This document shows positions 34,992 to 43,579 of a stretch of DNA of 64,000 nt, one piece after another. Both the position numbers and the translations under genes were made by a program. Each line of letters starts with the position of its first letter. Within the stretch, counting starts at the first letter, position 1. The notes beneath the pieces were generated by a model, which was not told the DNA's origin, did no database searches, and was given only the letters and a program-made list of their open reading frames with translations. This DNA is from Paraburkholderia caffeinitolerans (GTDB lineage: Bacteria > Pseudomonadota > Gammaproteobacteria > Burkholderiales > Burkholderiaceae): the NCBI RefSeq assembly GCF_902859945.1, contig NZ_CADIKL010000010.1, positions 1 to 64,000 of the forward strand. The letters are read 5' to 3'.

Positions 34992-35641
34992 GCCAGTCCT
35001 CCCTGTGGCTCGCCGAAGAGCCGCTGAAACAGCGCGGCATCGAGCCCGCCCGTGTGGACGTCGGTGCGCGGCGCGCCGTCGCCGGCATCGGTCCACCAGA
35101 AGCTTGTCATGCCGTGCGGGTCGAAGTACTCCCACAGGTTCGGCCAGCCGCCCTCGGCGCGGAGTGCATCGCTGCGTGCATCGCTACCTGCGGGCGCCGC
35201 GTCGTCGCGCAGACCCTGCGCCAGCGCCAGGTCGAAGTCCTCCGGCCCCAGCGCGCCGCGTATAGCGTCGCGCGCGATCGCGCCCATCAAGCGGATGCAC
35301 CGATCGGCGCGCGCGCCCTGGCCGTTCTCGCGCACATACCGCTGCGGCGCGAACGGCTGCGCAACCACGAGCGGATAGCGCCGCCCGACCCGGTCGCGGC
35401 TCGGCGCGACGCAGCCGAGCTGCACCCAGCCCTCGCCGCTGCCGGCGGGAATGGCGAAGCTCCAGAGCGGCGCGTGCGCGTCGAGCGTGGCGCGGCCCGC
35501 CGCCATGCCGTGCGAAAGCCACTCCTCCCACGTACGTGCGAGCGCGCCCTGCATGCGGCGGCCCACGAAGTCGCCCGCGCCCGGCAACTTGCCGTACCAG
35601 GCGGGCAACGCGAGCTCGGCGCCAAGCAGCGCGCCGTTCAT
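34988..35641 (-). CDS. tagF: TagF, post-translational T6SS repressor
   Basis: 217 residues beginning MNGALLGAELALPAWYGKLP, with GAGDFVGRRMQGAL, WEEWLSHGMAAGR, WSFAIPAGSGEGW and SRDRVGRRYPLVVAQP, the TagF/SciT family pattern. In Pseudomonas aeruginosa TagF binds the FHA protein and blocks assembly without needing phosphorylation. It overlaps tssM and ppkA with ATGA at both ends. The open frame continues upstream to 35974, but that part is tssM read in another frame. The C-terminal half (EYFDPHGMTSFWWTDAG) is kept, so the gene looks intact. Confidence 0.92.
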   Translation of the reverse strand: MNGALLGAELALPAWYGKLPGAGDFVGRRMQGALARTWEEWLSHGMAAGRATLDAHAPLWSFAIPAGSGEGWVQLGCVAPSRDRVGRRYPLVVAQPFAPQRYVRENGQGARADRCIRLMGAIARDAIRGALGPEDFDLALAQGLRDDAAPAGSDARSDALRAEGGWPNLWEYFDPHGMTSFWWTDAGDGAPRTDVHTGGLDAALFQRLFGEPQGGLA

Positions 35642-38600
35642 GATTTCCCCGGACACGAAAACGACTCCAGTTGCGCGAGACGCAAGGGATTGCGCACGCT
35701 GTCCGCGCTCACCTGCATGGCGAGCGCGTGGTGATCGACGTTGAAACCGGCCACCATCTGCTCCGGGCCCTGGCCGCGTCCCGGCGCGGCACGATCGAAA
35801 AGCCGCATGAGCGCCCACGGCCCCTCGGTCACGATGCCGTCGGTCGCGCCCGACTGATCGACGACCTGCAGCCGCACCTGGTTCATGCCGCGCGGCCCCG
35901 GCCACTGCACCGTCACGGGCGCTTGCGGGCCGTGTGCGTAGCGCACTTGCTGGCCGTCCACGTCGAGTGTCCATTCGGAGATTTCCGGGTCCATGTCCAG
36001 CGGCTTGATTTCGAGCTTGATGGTGGGCGTGCGTGCGCCGCCCGCGAAAAATGCATCGCGTATCACGGCGGCTTTTTCGAACGAGGCAAGCAGCGCGCTA
36101 TCTCCAGCAACGCCCGACGCACCCGACGCCCCCGCGCCGCCAATGAAGCGCCACGGCTGCACGCTCGTATCCACGCGGTTTTGCAGGTTCTTCTGGAAGA
36201 AGTCGTCCATCAGGCCGCCCTGCGCGAACAGGCGTGCGAAGTCGCCGGGCGCGACGTCGCGCGACGAACCCCGCGCAAACGGATAGCGCCCCGCGATGGC
36301 CTGCCGGCAAAAATCGCCGATGTTGACGGACGCGCTCTGCGCGAGGTTCTGGTCGACGTTATGCGTGACGGTGCCCTGCGCGGCGTTCGCGAGGTCGCCC
36401 AGCATCTGGCGGAACGGCGCGGGCATGCGGCCGGCCTCGGCGCGGATCTGGTCGGCGCTGTCCGACTGCGGCGGCGTCCCGCCGCCGCGCAGCGAGGCGT
36501 CGGCGGCGGTGAGCCATGTGTAGAGATTGTCGACCGACTTGAGGACCGCGGCCATCGCGGCATTCGCGCCACCGCTGCTGTCGTTGCCACCACTGTCGCC
36601 ACCCGCTCCGCCGGCCTGCGGGCCGCCGAACTCGCGCAAGCCCGCGAAGTGCGCGTCCACCGCCGCTTCGGGTCGCGCATCCGCGCCCGCTGCATCACCG
36701 CTGTTCTGCGGCTGGCCGAAGATCTGCGCGAGCGATTCGCGCGCCTGATTCACCTTGTCCTGCGCGCCCGCCGCAAGCCCGCCCGCGCCACCGGCGCTCT
36801 GCGTGAGCGTGGTCTGCCGCGCGGCCGCGTTGGCGAGACGCGTGAGCGGCGAGTCCGGCGCGGACAGCACGCGCGCAATCTGCGTGACCTGCGCGATCGA
36901 AGCCGTGCTCTGCAAACGCAGATCGCCGAGCAAGGCGTCCCAGCGGCGCATGTAGTCGTCGAGATAGAGCGCACGCACGTCCTTCGCCTGCGCGCTCGCG
37001 GCGGCGGGCGTCGCGGCCTCCTGCGCGCGCAGCCCGAGCACCCAGACTTCGTCGCGGCCAAACGCTTCCACCGCTGCGGCGAGCCGCTTGTCGAACACCT
37101 TCCAGTAGCCGTCCCAGGTATAGAGCCCCGGCACGCCCTCGTTCAGGCTCGCGCCGCTTGCGCGCCGGAACACCAGCGCGCCCGAGGGGCCCGCCATCTG
37201 CGTCACGTTCACGTCGTAAGCAGCAGCCCCCGGGCGCAGCGTGCGCGCAAGCTGTGCGTAAAGACGCTGCGCGAAGGTGAGCCGCAAGAGCTTGTCGCGC
37301 GCGGCGGCCACCATCTGCTCGTTCTGCGCGAACGGCGACACCACCACGCGGCCGGAAAAAAGCGCCGCCATGTGCGCTCGCAGGTCGTTGCGCTGCGCGG
37401 GCGTCAGTTGCGCGCCGGGCGCGGAAGCAATCTCCAGGTCCAGCACCGCCTGCACGAAGTCGGGATCGTAATGGGCGCTGTCGTAAAGCATCAGATACGC
37501 CTTGAGCGCCGCGTACACATAGGCGGGGTCGTCGGGCGGCGCGTCGCGCACCGCCGTTTCGAGCCGCCGCGCGGCGAGCGGCAACAGCAACTCGTCGAGG
37601 GCGCGGTGATAGACGTTCTCGGCGGCCGACTGCACCTTGTCGCCCTGGAACAGCCCCCAGCGGTACGCGAGCGGCGCGTTGGCCGGATCGACGCCCTCCA
37701 CGTGCGCGATGTTGCGCATCGCGTCGAGCATCGGCAGCACGCGCGCGATGTTGTCGGCGTCGGTGATCGTCACGCCTTGCAGCGCGCGGTCGATTTGCGG
37801 CACGCGTGTCTCGACCGAAGCCAGATACGCGCGATTGCGCGCGTAGCTGCCCACCCACGCCGCCAGCGCGCCGGCCAGCAGCAGTGCGAGCGCCGCGTAG
37901 CCGGCGAGCGCGAGCATGCGCTGGCGCTGATACCAGCGCATATCGGTGCCGGCGAGACGCGCCTCCTTGAAGATCAATTCCTGAAGCAGGTCCTTGAGGA
38001 AGAAGCTGCGCCCGCTCGCCGCCGACGCGGCCACATGCGGCGCGGGCGGCGCGCCGTCGATCTTGAGAAAGCGCTTGATGCCGCCCATCACGCGGTCGAA
38101 CACTGTGCCCTCTTGCGTGCCGCTCGTGAAATAGACGCCGCGCAGCAGCGGCATGGCGTCGAAGCGCGAGGTCGAGAACACCTGTTCGATGAATTGCCCG
38201 AGCACCTCGTGCAAGCCGATGAATTGCTGCGGCAGCGAATAGATGAGTTCGCGCCGGCGCGCATCGGGCTCGGCGGTGAAGAGTTCGGGCAGCGCGTCGT
38301 TGAGGCGGCGGTGCAGCAGCCGGTATTCGCGGTCGAACACGGGGCGCAGACTGAAGTCGCGCGCCTCGGTCTCTGCCAGCGGGATCGTGAAGCCCCACAC
38401 CTGCGCGCGCTCGGTGCGGTTCAGGCGCGCGAAGTAGTCGGTGAAACCGGACAGCAGGTCCGCCTTGGTCACGAGTACGTAGACAGGAAACTGAATGCCC
38501 AATTCGGTGCGCAGCTCCTGCAGGCGCTTGCGCAGCGCCATCGCATGCCCGGTGCGTTCGACCTCGGAGGCGCCCAGCAAATCGGACACGCTGATCGTCA

Positions 38601-39363
38601 AAAGCGCGCCGTTCAGCGGCTGGCGCACGCGGTACTTCTTGAGCAGCGCGAGAAAGCCCGACCATTCGTCCTGATCGAGCGCGCGATTGCTCTCGTGCGT
38701 GGCGTAGCGGCCCGCCGTATCGATCAGCACGGCTTCGTTGGTGAACCACCAGTCGCAATGGCGCGTGCCGCCCACGCCGCGGATTGCGGCCTTGCCGAAC
38801 TGCTCCGCGAGCGGAAACGTGAGACCCGAGTTCACCAGCGCCGTGGTCTTGCCCGAGCCCGGCGCGCCGATGAAGACGTACCACGGCAATTGATAGAGAT
38901 ACTGGCGCGTGAGGCCCTCGAACCAGCGGCCGATGCGGCCGCGCGAGCCCTGAACGTTCTGCGCGCCCTGCTGTGCACCCGTCCGCGCACTCCCGAGGCG
39001 CGCGCTGCGCAAGAGCTTCGCGGCTTCGTCAAAGCGGCTGCGTAGTTCTTGCGCATGTGGCGCTTCCTCTTCGCGCGTGTTGCGGTTTTCGACGGGCTCG
39101 CGCAACTGGCTCAGCAATTGCGCGTTCAACTGCGCGGCGCGCCAGTGCCGATAACCCACGCGCGCCGCCCACACCGCGAAGATCAGCGCGATGAGCAGCG
39201 CGCGCGCGAGCACGCTGTCGAGCGGGCGATACGCGCCCACCGCGATCAGCGGCCCCACGAGCCAGATCAACGCCGCGAGCGCAACCAGACCGATGACGGC
39301 CCACACGCGCACACTCAAGAGCGCGCGCAGCGCATGCCATGCCGAACGCCCGAAGCCGCTCAT
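35638..39363 (-). CDS. tssM: TssM, IcmF-family membrane complex protein
   Basis: 1241 residues. Two membrane segments at about 21-45 and 52-68, a cytoplasmic NTPase-like region with Walker A GAPGSGKT at 166-173 and NEAVLIDTAGRYAT as a Walker B/G3-like stretch, a third membrane segment near residue 485-510 (MLALAGYAALALLLAGAL), then a large periplasmic part ending in FNVDHHALAMQVSADSVRNP. It forms the trans-envelope channel with TssJ and TssL. It overlaps tssL and tagF by ATGA. An antisense frame of over 1100 codons across it is an artefact of GC-rich coding. Confidence 0.96.
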   Translation of the reverse strand: MSGFGRSAWHALRALLSVRVWAVIGLVALAALIWLVGPLIAVGAYRPLDSVLARALLIALIFAVWAARVGYRHWRAAQLNAQLLSQLREPVENRNTREEEAPHAQELRSRFDEAAKLLRSARLGSARTGAQQGAQNVQGSRGRIGRWFEGLTRQYLYQLPWYVFIGAPGSGKTTALVNSGLTFPLAEQFGKAAIRGVGGTRHCDWWFTNEAVLIDTAGRYATHESNRALDQDEWSGFLALLKKYRVRQPLNGALLTISVSDLLGASEVERTGHAMALRKRLQELRTELGIQFPVYVLVTKADLLSGFTDYFARLNRTERAQVWGFTIPLAETEARDFSLRPVFDREYRLLHRRLNDALPELFTAEPDARRRELIYSLPQQFIGLHEVLGQFIEQVFSTSRFDAMPLLRGVYFTSGTQEGTVFDRVMGGIKRFLKIDGAPPAPHVAASAASGRSFFLKDLLQELIFKEARLAGTDMRWYQRQRMLALAGYAALALLLAGALAAWVGSYARNRAYLASVETRVPQIDRALQGVTITDADNIARVLPMLDAMRNIAHVEGVDPANAPLAYRWGLFQGDKVQSAAENVYHRALDELLLPLAARRLETAVRDAPPDDPAYVYAALKAYLMLYDSAHYDPDFVQAVLDLEIASAPGAQLTPAQRNDLRAHMAALFSGRVVVSPFAQNEQMVAAARDKLLRLTFAQRLYAQLARTLRPGAAAYDVNVTQMAGPSGALVFRRASGASLNEGVPGLYTWDGYWKVFDKRLAAAVEAFGRDEVWVLGLRAQEAATPAAASAQAKDVRALYLDDYMRRWDALLGDLRLQSTASIAQVTQIARVLSAPDSPLTRLANAAARQTTLTQSAGGAGGLAAGAQDKVNQARESLAQIFGQPQNSGDAAGADARPEAAVDAHFAGLREFGGPQAGGAGGDSGGNDSSGGANAAMAAVLKSVDNLYTWLTAADASLRGGGTPPQSDSADQIRAEAGRMPAPFRQMLGDLANAAQGTVTHNVDQNLAQSASVNIGDFCRQAIAGRYPFARGSSRDVAPGDFARLFAQGGLMDDFFQKNLQNRVDTSVQPWRFIGGAGASGASGVAGDSALLASFEKAAVIRDAFFAGGARTPTIKLEIKPLDMDPEISEWTLDVDGQQVRYAHGPQAPVTVQWPGPRGMNQVRLQVVDQSGATDGIVTEGPWALMRLFDRAAPGRGQGPEQMVAGFNVDHHALAMQVSADSVRNPLRLAQLESFSCPGKS

Positions 39364-40748
39364 GGCGCATCTCCCGCAACGCCCGTGTCCGGCGTCGCGA
39401 GCTTCGGCGGCGCGGTGAGCAAGGTGATTTCCACGCGCCGGTTGCGGGCGCGGTTGGCGGCGCTATCGTTCGGCGCGACGGGATCGGCGGCGCCGCGTCC
39501 TTCGGCGCGCACCCGCCCGGCATCGCCCAGGCGCGCGGCCAGAATGGCCGCTACGGCCTGGGCGCGCTCGACCGAGAGGTTCCAGTTCGACGGGAAACGC
39601 GCGCTGTGCACCGGCACGTTGTCGGTGTAGCCGGCCACCACGATTGCGCCCGGCACTTGCGCAAGCGCGGCCGCCACGCGCGCGAGCGTCGGCTGGTAGC
39701 GGTCGATCACCGTGGCGGAGCCCGATTCGAACAACCCATCGCCGCGCAGCACGATCACGCTGCGGTCGGCGGCATCGCGCACTTCCACCAGCCCCTCGGC
39801 AATCTCCGGCGCGAGGAAGCCCGCGAGGCGCGGCGGCGGCGTCGGGTGGACCGCGCGAGGCTCGGCGGCCTGCAAACGCACGCTCGGAATCTGCAGCCGG
39901 CCGATCATCGCAAACGCTTTGTCCGAGCGCCCCGCCAGTGCGAGATCGAACCCAAGATAGACGCCGAAGCCCACCAGCAAGGCGAGCGCGGCGCAGGCCC
40001 AGAGCGGCACGGCAAAGCGATGCGGGTCCTCGCGCGCGATCTCGTCGCGCCAGTGCGCCGAAAGCGCGGCGTCGTAGTCTCCGCGCACGCTGCGGATGGT
40101 GCGCGCGAGCGAGTGGCGCAGGTCGTCGAGCTGGGCGCGGCCATTGTCGAGCACTCGGTAGCGCCCTTCGAAGCCGAGCACGAGGCAGTAATAGAGCAGT
40201 TCGAGCAGATTCAGCTGCTCGCGCGGCTGCTGCATCAAACGATTCAGGAGTTCGAAGAATTTTTCCCCGCCCCACGTCTCGTTGTGAAACGCCACGAGCA
40301 GGCTGTTCGCCGACCAGTCGCCCGCGCCGCCCCACGGCGTGAGCGCCGCCGCCTCGTCGAGCGCCGTGCACAGACAATAGCGCGCCGCGCCGATCTGCTC
40401 CGGCGACGCCCCCGCGCCGCGCGCGCGCGCTTCGAACTGGCGGATCTCGTTGGCGAGATGCTCGCGCAGCCAGACCGGGTTCGGATGGTGCACGGTGTAG
40501 CGGATCTGCGGAATCAGGTTCAACAATGCGTTGGCGGCGGCCACGAGCGGATTGCCGCCCTCAGCAGCGACCGCCGATGCAGCGGAGGCAGCCAATGCAG
40601 CGCCCGTGAAGCCGCGCGTCTCGCCGGGCGGCGCATCGGTGCGCCATGGCTCCTCGCCCGTTGCCTGGGCGAGATCCGGCGGCGCGGCCGTGAAGGCTCC
40701 ATGGCTGGCCTCGCGTTGCGCGGCGAAAGGATCGTTGAGCGGATTCAT
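39360..40748 (-). CDS. tssL: TssL with peptidoglycan-binding OmpA-like domain
   Basis: 462 residues. An Ala/Pro-rich N-terminus, then the DotU core (ARYCLCTALDEAAALTPWGG, NSLLVAFHNETWGGEKFFEL, LLELLYYCLVLGFEGRYRV), one membrane segment (WACAALALLVGFGVYLGF), and a periplasmic OmpA-like domain (VVAGYTDNVPVHSARFPSNW, NLSVERAQAVAAIL, NRARNRRVEI) that anchors the complex to peptidoglycan. This extended type does not need TagL. Overlaps tssK and tssM by ATGA. Confidence 0.96.
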   Translation of the reverse strand: MNPLNDPFAAQREASHGAFTAAPPDLAQATGEEPWRTDAPPGETRGFTGAALAASAASAVAAEGGNPLVAAANALLNLIPQIRYTVHHPNPVWLREHLANEIRQFEARARGAGASPEQIGAARYCLCTALDEAAALTPWGGAGDWSANSLLVAFHNETWGGEKFFELLNRLMQQPREQLNLLELLYYCLVLGFEGRYRVLDNGRAQLDDLRHSLARTIRSVRGDYDAALSAHWRDEIAREDPHRFAVPLWACAALALLVGFGVYLGFDLALAGRSDKAFAMIGRLQIPSVRLQAAEPRAVHPTPPPRLAGFLAPEIAEGLVEVRDAADRSVIVLRGDGLFESGSATVIDRYQPTLARVAAALAQVPGAIVVAGYTDNVPVHSARFPSNWNLSVERAQAVAAILAARLGDAGRVRAEGRGAADPVAPNDSAANRARNRRVEITLLTAPPKLATPDTGVAGDAP

Positions 40749-42160
40749 CGCGTGTCACCTGCGCGCATGTCGCCTGCGCGCATGTCACGAATCGCCCAGA
40801 ACTCCATCGCGAGGCCTGGAAACTCGCCGGCCAGATGCAGCGCGAGCCCGCCCGAGCGTTCGAGTTGCCGCCACAAGTCGCCGCCCTTGTCGATCTCGAA
40901 GTAGCTATGGCCGGCGTGATACGGAATCTGATGCGGCGCGACCGGCAGCGCGCGCACAGGAATGCCTGGCAGTTGCAACTGCACCAGGTCGCGGATGCGC
41001 TCGACCGGCCCGAGCTTGACCTGGGCGGGAAAGCGCGTGCGCACGCTTTCGGCGGGCACGTCGGCGCGCACCGCCAGCACGAAACCCGCGTCGCGCAGCA
41101 GCGAGGTATCGGCGATCACGGCCACCTGTACGCCGTTGCCGGCGTCGGTGAGCGCGATCTGCACGGCGCTCTGGTCAAGCACGGTGGCAAGCGAGCGCCG
41201 CAGTTCGGCGAACAACTCGCCGAACGTCGCGCGCAAGTCGTCGTGCCGATACGCGGGCAGCACCTCGGGCCGGCGCGAGGCCGCCGTAAACGTCGCGAAG
41301 TCGCAGGCGAGCTTGAGCCAGTCGCGAAACAGTTGCTCCGGGTGAACGCCTGGTGTTTGCGCGGTGTGTGAAGTCACCGCCAGATAGCGATTCACGAGTT
41401 GCAGCAGCAGGAAGTCGGCGACCTCGGAAACGCCACCGCGCCCCGCCTGCGCAAGCCGCCCGGCAAGCAGCTCGCTGCGCTGCGCGAGCAGCCGGTCGAG
41501 TTCCTGCATATAGCCCTCTAGCCGCGGATGCGCGTGCGCGTCGAGCAGCGGCGGAATATACGTCTCGTCGATCACCAGTTGGCGGTCGGTGCGCCGCTCG
41601 ATCACGCGCAGCACGCCCATCGCGTGCCAGTCGTCGTCCACGCTGGTCGCGAGCGCGAGCCTGAGCTTCAGGCGTCCTAACTGCACGAGCGCGGGTTCGA
41701 GGCGCACCTCGTTGACGTCGGCGATTTCGGCTTCATGGGCCACGTAGCGCGCGAGCGCCGCCGCCCCGCCGCCGAACGTCACCTGCGCGCTGCTGCTGCG
41801 CGGGGCCGGCAGCGCCAGCACGACCGTGGTGTCGCGCACGTCGGCGCCCACTTCCAGCGCCTCGGGCGCCTCGTCCAGATGCGAGAAGTCGAACGGCGTG
41901 CCATCGGGCAGCATGCCGCTCGCGGCACGCAACATCACCTTGCCGTGCGCGAGCGCCTCCTCGTCGATCCGCAGCGACGCGAAGCCCCATGAATAGCATT
42001 GCAGCGGCGCGCAGCGCAGGTGCACGTAGCGCTCGAAGTAGCGCTCGAGCTGCTGGAAATGTTGCGGCCGCAAGAACATGCCTTCGGACCACACCACGCG
42101 ATCGCGCTGGCCGGCGCCGCCCGTGACAGGCGCAACAGGAGCATTCATGCGGTCGTTCAT
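40745..42160 (-). CDS. tssK: TssK, baseplate trimer linking to the membrane complex
   Basis: 471 residues. Conserved N-terminus RVVWSEGMFLRPQHFQQLER, then YFERYVHLR, PDGTPFDFSHLDEAPEALEV and the neck YMQELDRLLAQRSELLAGRL. The C-terminal head (HYFEIDKG-like SYFEIDKGGDLWRQLERSG) ends in a short repeat MRAGDMRAGD encoded by a 15-base tandem repeat. It overlaps tssJ and tssL by ATGA. Confidence 0.96.
   Translation of the reverse strand: MNDRMNAPVAPVTGGAGQRDRVVWSEGMFLRPQHFQQLERYFERYVHLRCAPLQCYSWGFASLRIDEEALAHGKVMLRAASGMLPDGTPFDFSHLDEAPEALEVGADVRDTTVVLALPAPRSSSAQVTFGGGAAALARYVAHEAEIADVNEVRLEPALVQLGRLKLRLALATSVDDDWHAMGVLRVIERRTDRQLVIDETYIPPLLDAHAHPRLEGYMQELDRLLAQRSELLAGRLAQAGRGGVSEVADFLLLQLVNRYLAVTSHTAQTPGVHPEQLFRDWLKLACDFATFTAASRRPEVLPAYRHDDLRATFGELFAELRRSLATVLDQSAVQIALTDAGNGVQVAVIADTSLLRDAGFVLAVRADVPAESVRTRFPAQVKLGPVERIRDLVQLQLPGIPVRALPVAPHQIPYHAGHSYFEIDKGGDLWRQLERSGGLALHLAGEFPGLAMEFWAIRDMRAGDMRAGDTR
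40751..40780 (-). repeat. 15-bp tandem repeat at the 3' end of tssK
   Basis: Two near-identical units, CGTGTCACCTGCGCG and CATGTCGCCTGCGCG, with a partial third following, directly before the stop of tssK and the tssL start. They encode the MRAGD repeats. Confidence 0.75.
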
Positions 42161-42693
42161 GGGGCATCACCGGCATTGGGCGTGGCGACAAGCCCGTCGC
42201 CCTGCACCGCGATCACGTAACGCATCTCGGAGGGCTTGCCCTGCCAGAACTTGAACAGGTTGGTGTTCGCGGGCGGCGGCAACGCCACCACCACTTTCCA
42301 GCGGCGCTTCTCCAGCTTGCGGTAGCCGGCCACCACGCCGAGCGCGCGCACCGCGTCGCCGCCCGGGTAGTGAATCGTGCGCGACTCGCCCGGACGCAGG
42401 ACGATGCGATCGGTGCCCGCCAGTTCCGCGCCCAGCGCGTCTTCGGGTTTGCTTTGCAGCGAGAAATAATCGGCGTGGCTGAAATTATTACCGGATTTCA
42501 GCTGAAACGTTTGCAGCGCTATAGGCGCGGGCCGATTTTGAGAATCACGATTGACGTCGGCCGCCACCTGAAATGTGACCGAATAAGGAACCGGTAAATC
42601 CTTCTCGGTCGATGCACACCCCCATAATAAGAGAAAGGCAAAATAAATCCCCGCGCGCGGCTGAAGCACGCGCTTAATTTGCGCTTTATACAT
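42157..42693 (-). CDS. tssJ: TssJ, outer-membrane lipoprotein of the membrane complex
   Basis: 178 residues from ATG 42693. Signal peptide with lipobox LLWGCAS. The mature part has the TssJ beta-sandwich pattern: VPYSVTFQVAADVNRDSQNR, APIALQTFQLKSGNNF, LRPGESRTIHYPGGDAVRAL and LGVVAGYRKLEKRRWKV. It tethers TssM to the outer membrane. First gene of the 19-kb minus-strand operon; overlaps tssK by ATGA. Confidence 0.95.
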   Translation of the reverse strand: MYKAQIKRVLQPRAGIYFAFLLLWGCASTEKDLPVPYSVTFQVAADVNRDSQNRPAPIALQTFQLKSGNNFSHADYFSLQSKPEDALGAELAGTDRIVLRPGESRTIHYPGGDAVRALGVVAGYRKLEKRRWKVVVALPPPANTNLFKFWQGKPSEMRYVIAVQGDGLVATPNAGDAP

Positions 42694-43075
42694 ACCGTGC
42701 CAGTCCTCTGATTCAGCGCGAAAAACGCGTTGCTCATGCACAGGCACGAACACGCCCCGTCCCCGGTTCATGCCTGCAAACAGGGACTAAGAGTTTTGCT
42801 CCAGGAACGCCCACCCTGACCCATGCGTGCCGGATAACAAGCCACGGGGTCATGACGCCATGCCTTTCGCTTCTTCGCGGAATTAAATTAATCTATCGCC
42901 GACGGTGTCTCACCAGTAATAATTCATATGAGGAAAAATCAGGTGACTAGACTATAGTTCGTACGATTCCTTACCGCAACGATCTCCGAATACGCGCTCT
43001 ATAAATAAATTTCTCAAGCCGTAGTAATTACACATCGCGGGCTTGAATCAAGAATTAAATACCGGACTGCCGACG
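42694..43075. other. Divergent T6SS promoter region
   Basis: 382 bases, markedly AT-rich from about 42880 to 43070. It separates tssJ (leftward) from tssQ (rightward) and must carry both promoters. TATAGT at about 42955 is a possible rightward -10 element, but I find no matching -35 at 17 bases, and no clear sigma-54 site. No gene supported. The low GC fits a site for silencing by H-NS-like proteins. Confidence 0.5.
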
Positions 43076-43510
43076 ATGAATTGGCCAATACGCTGGAATT
43101 TATTACGTGCGAATGGCACACCAGCCGCCCTTGGCGGCACATTTTTACTGGCGCTTGCTGCAACGCTTGCTGCAACGAGCGGTTGCAGCAGTCTCTCGCC
43201 CGCGCAGCGCGCCGCCGCGAATACCGTTGCGGCCGCACACGATGCCTATCTCGCGGGCGACTACCCGCGCACCATCCAGCTGCTGCGCAACAGCAACGCG
43301 GTGGATGACGGCGACCGCGCCACCCAGATCGAAGCGCACAAGCTGATGGCGTTCAGCTATTGCGTGACGAACCGCGTCGCGCAGTGCCGTGCCGAGTTCG
43401 AGGCCATCTTGCGCATCGACCCACACTTCGAGTTGTCCGCAGCGGAGAAGGGGCACCCCGTCTGGGGCCCCGCCTTCGACGCGGCTCGCCGCAAGGTCGC
43501 GCCTTCATGA
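43076..43510 (+). CDS. tssQ: TssQ-like T6SS-associated lipoprotein
   Basis: 144 residues from ATG 43076. The hydrophobic signal (GGTFLLALAATLAATSGCSS) ends in a lipobox-like TSGC. The mature part is a short TPR-like helical protein (AAAHDAYLAGDYPRTIQLLR, HKLMAFSYCVTNRVAQCRAE, FEAILRIDPHFELS). Lipoproteins of this type are found beside Burkholderia T6SS genes and called TssQ; the exact role is not known. It starts the plus-strand operon with tagH and pppA. There is no clear ribosome binding site. A TTG at 43043 would lengthen it by 11 residues. Confidence 0.72.
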   Translation: MNWPIRWNLLRANGTPAALGGTFLLALAATLAATSGCSSLSPAQRAAANTVAAAHDAYLAGDYPRTIQLLRNSNAVDDGDRATQIEAHKLMAFSYCVTNRVAQCRAEFEAILRIDPHFELSAAEKGHPVWGPAFDAARRKVAPS

Positions 43511-43579
43511 CAGGCCGTCGTGATGCAGCGGCACGCCGCGAGCGCCTTTTATCCGTTATTGAGTGAGTCAGTCCGCATC

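Noticed and set aside
35642..35974. N-terminal extension of tagF
   Set aside because: Lies wholly within tssM in another frame; the ATGA overlap at 35641 is the natural start.
35671..39045. A plus-strand open frame of over 1100 codons across tssM
   Set aside because: It is antisense to an unmistakable TssM, is rich in Arg, His and Ala as expected from GC-rich third positions, and has no domain or ribosome binding site.
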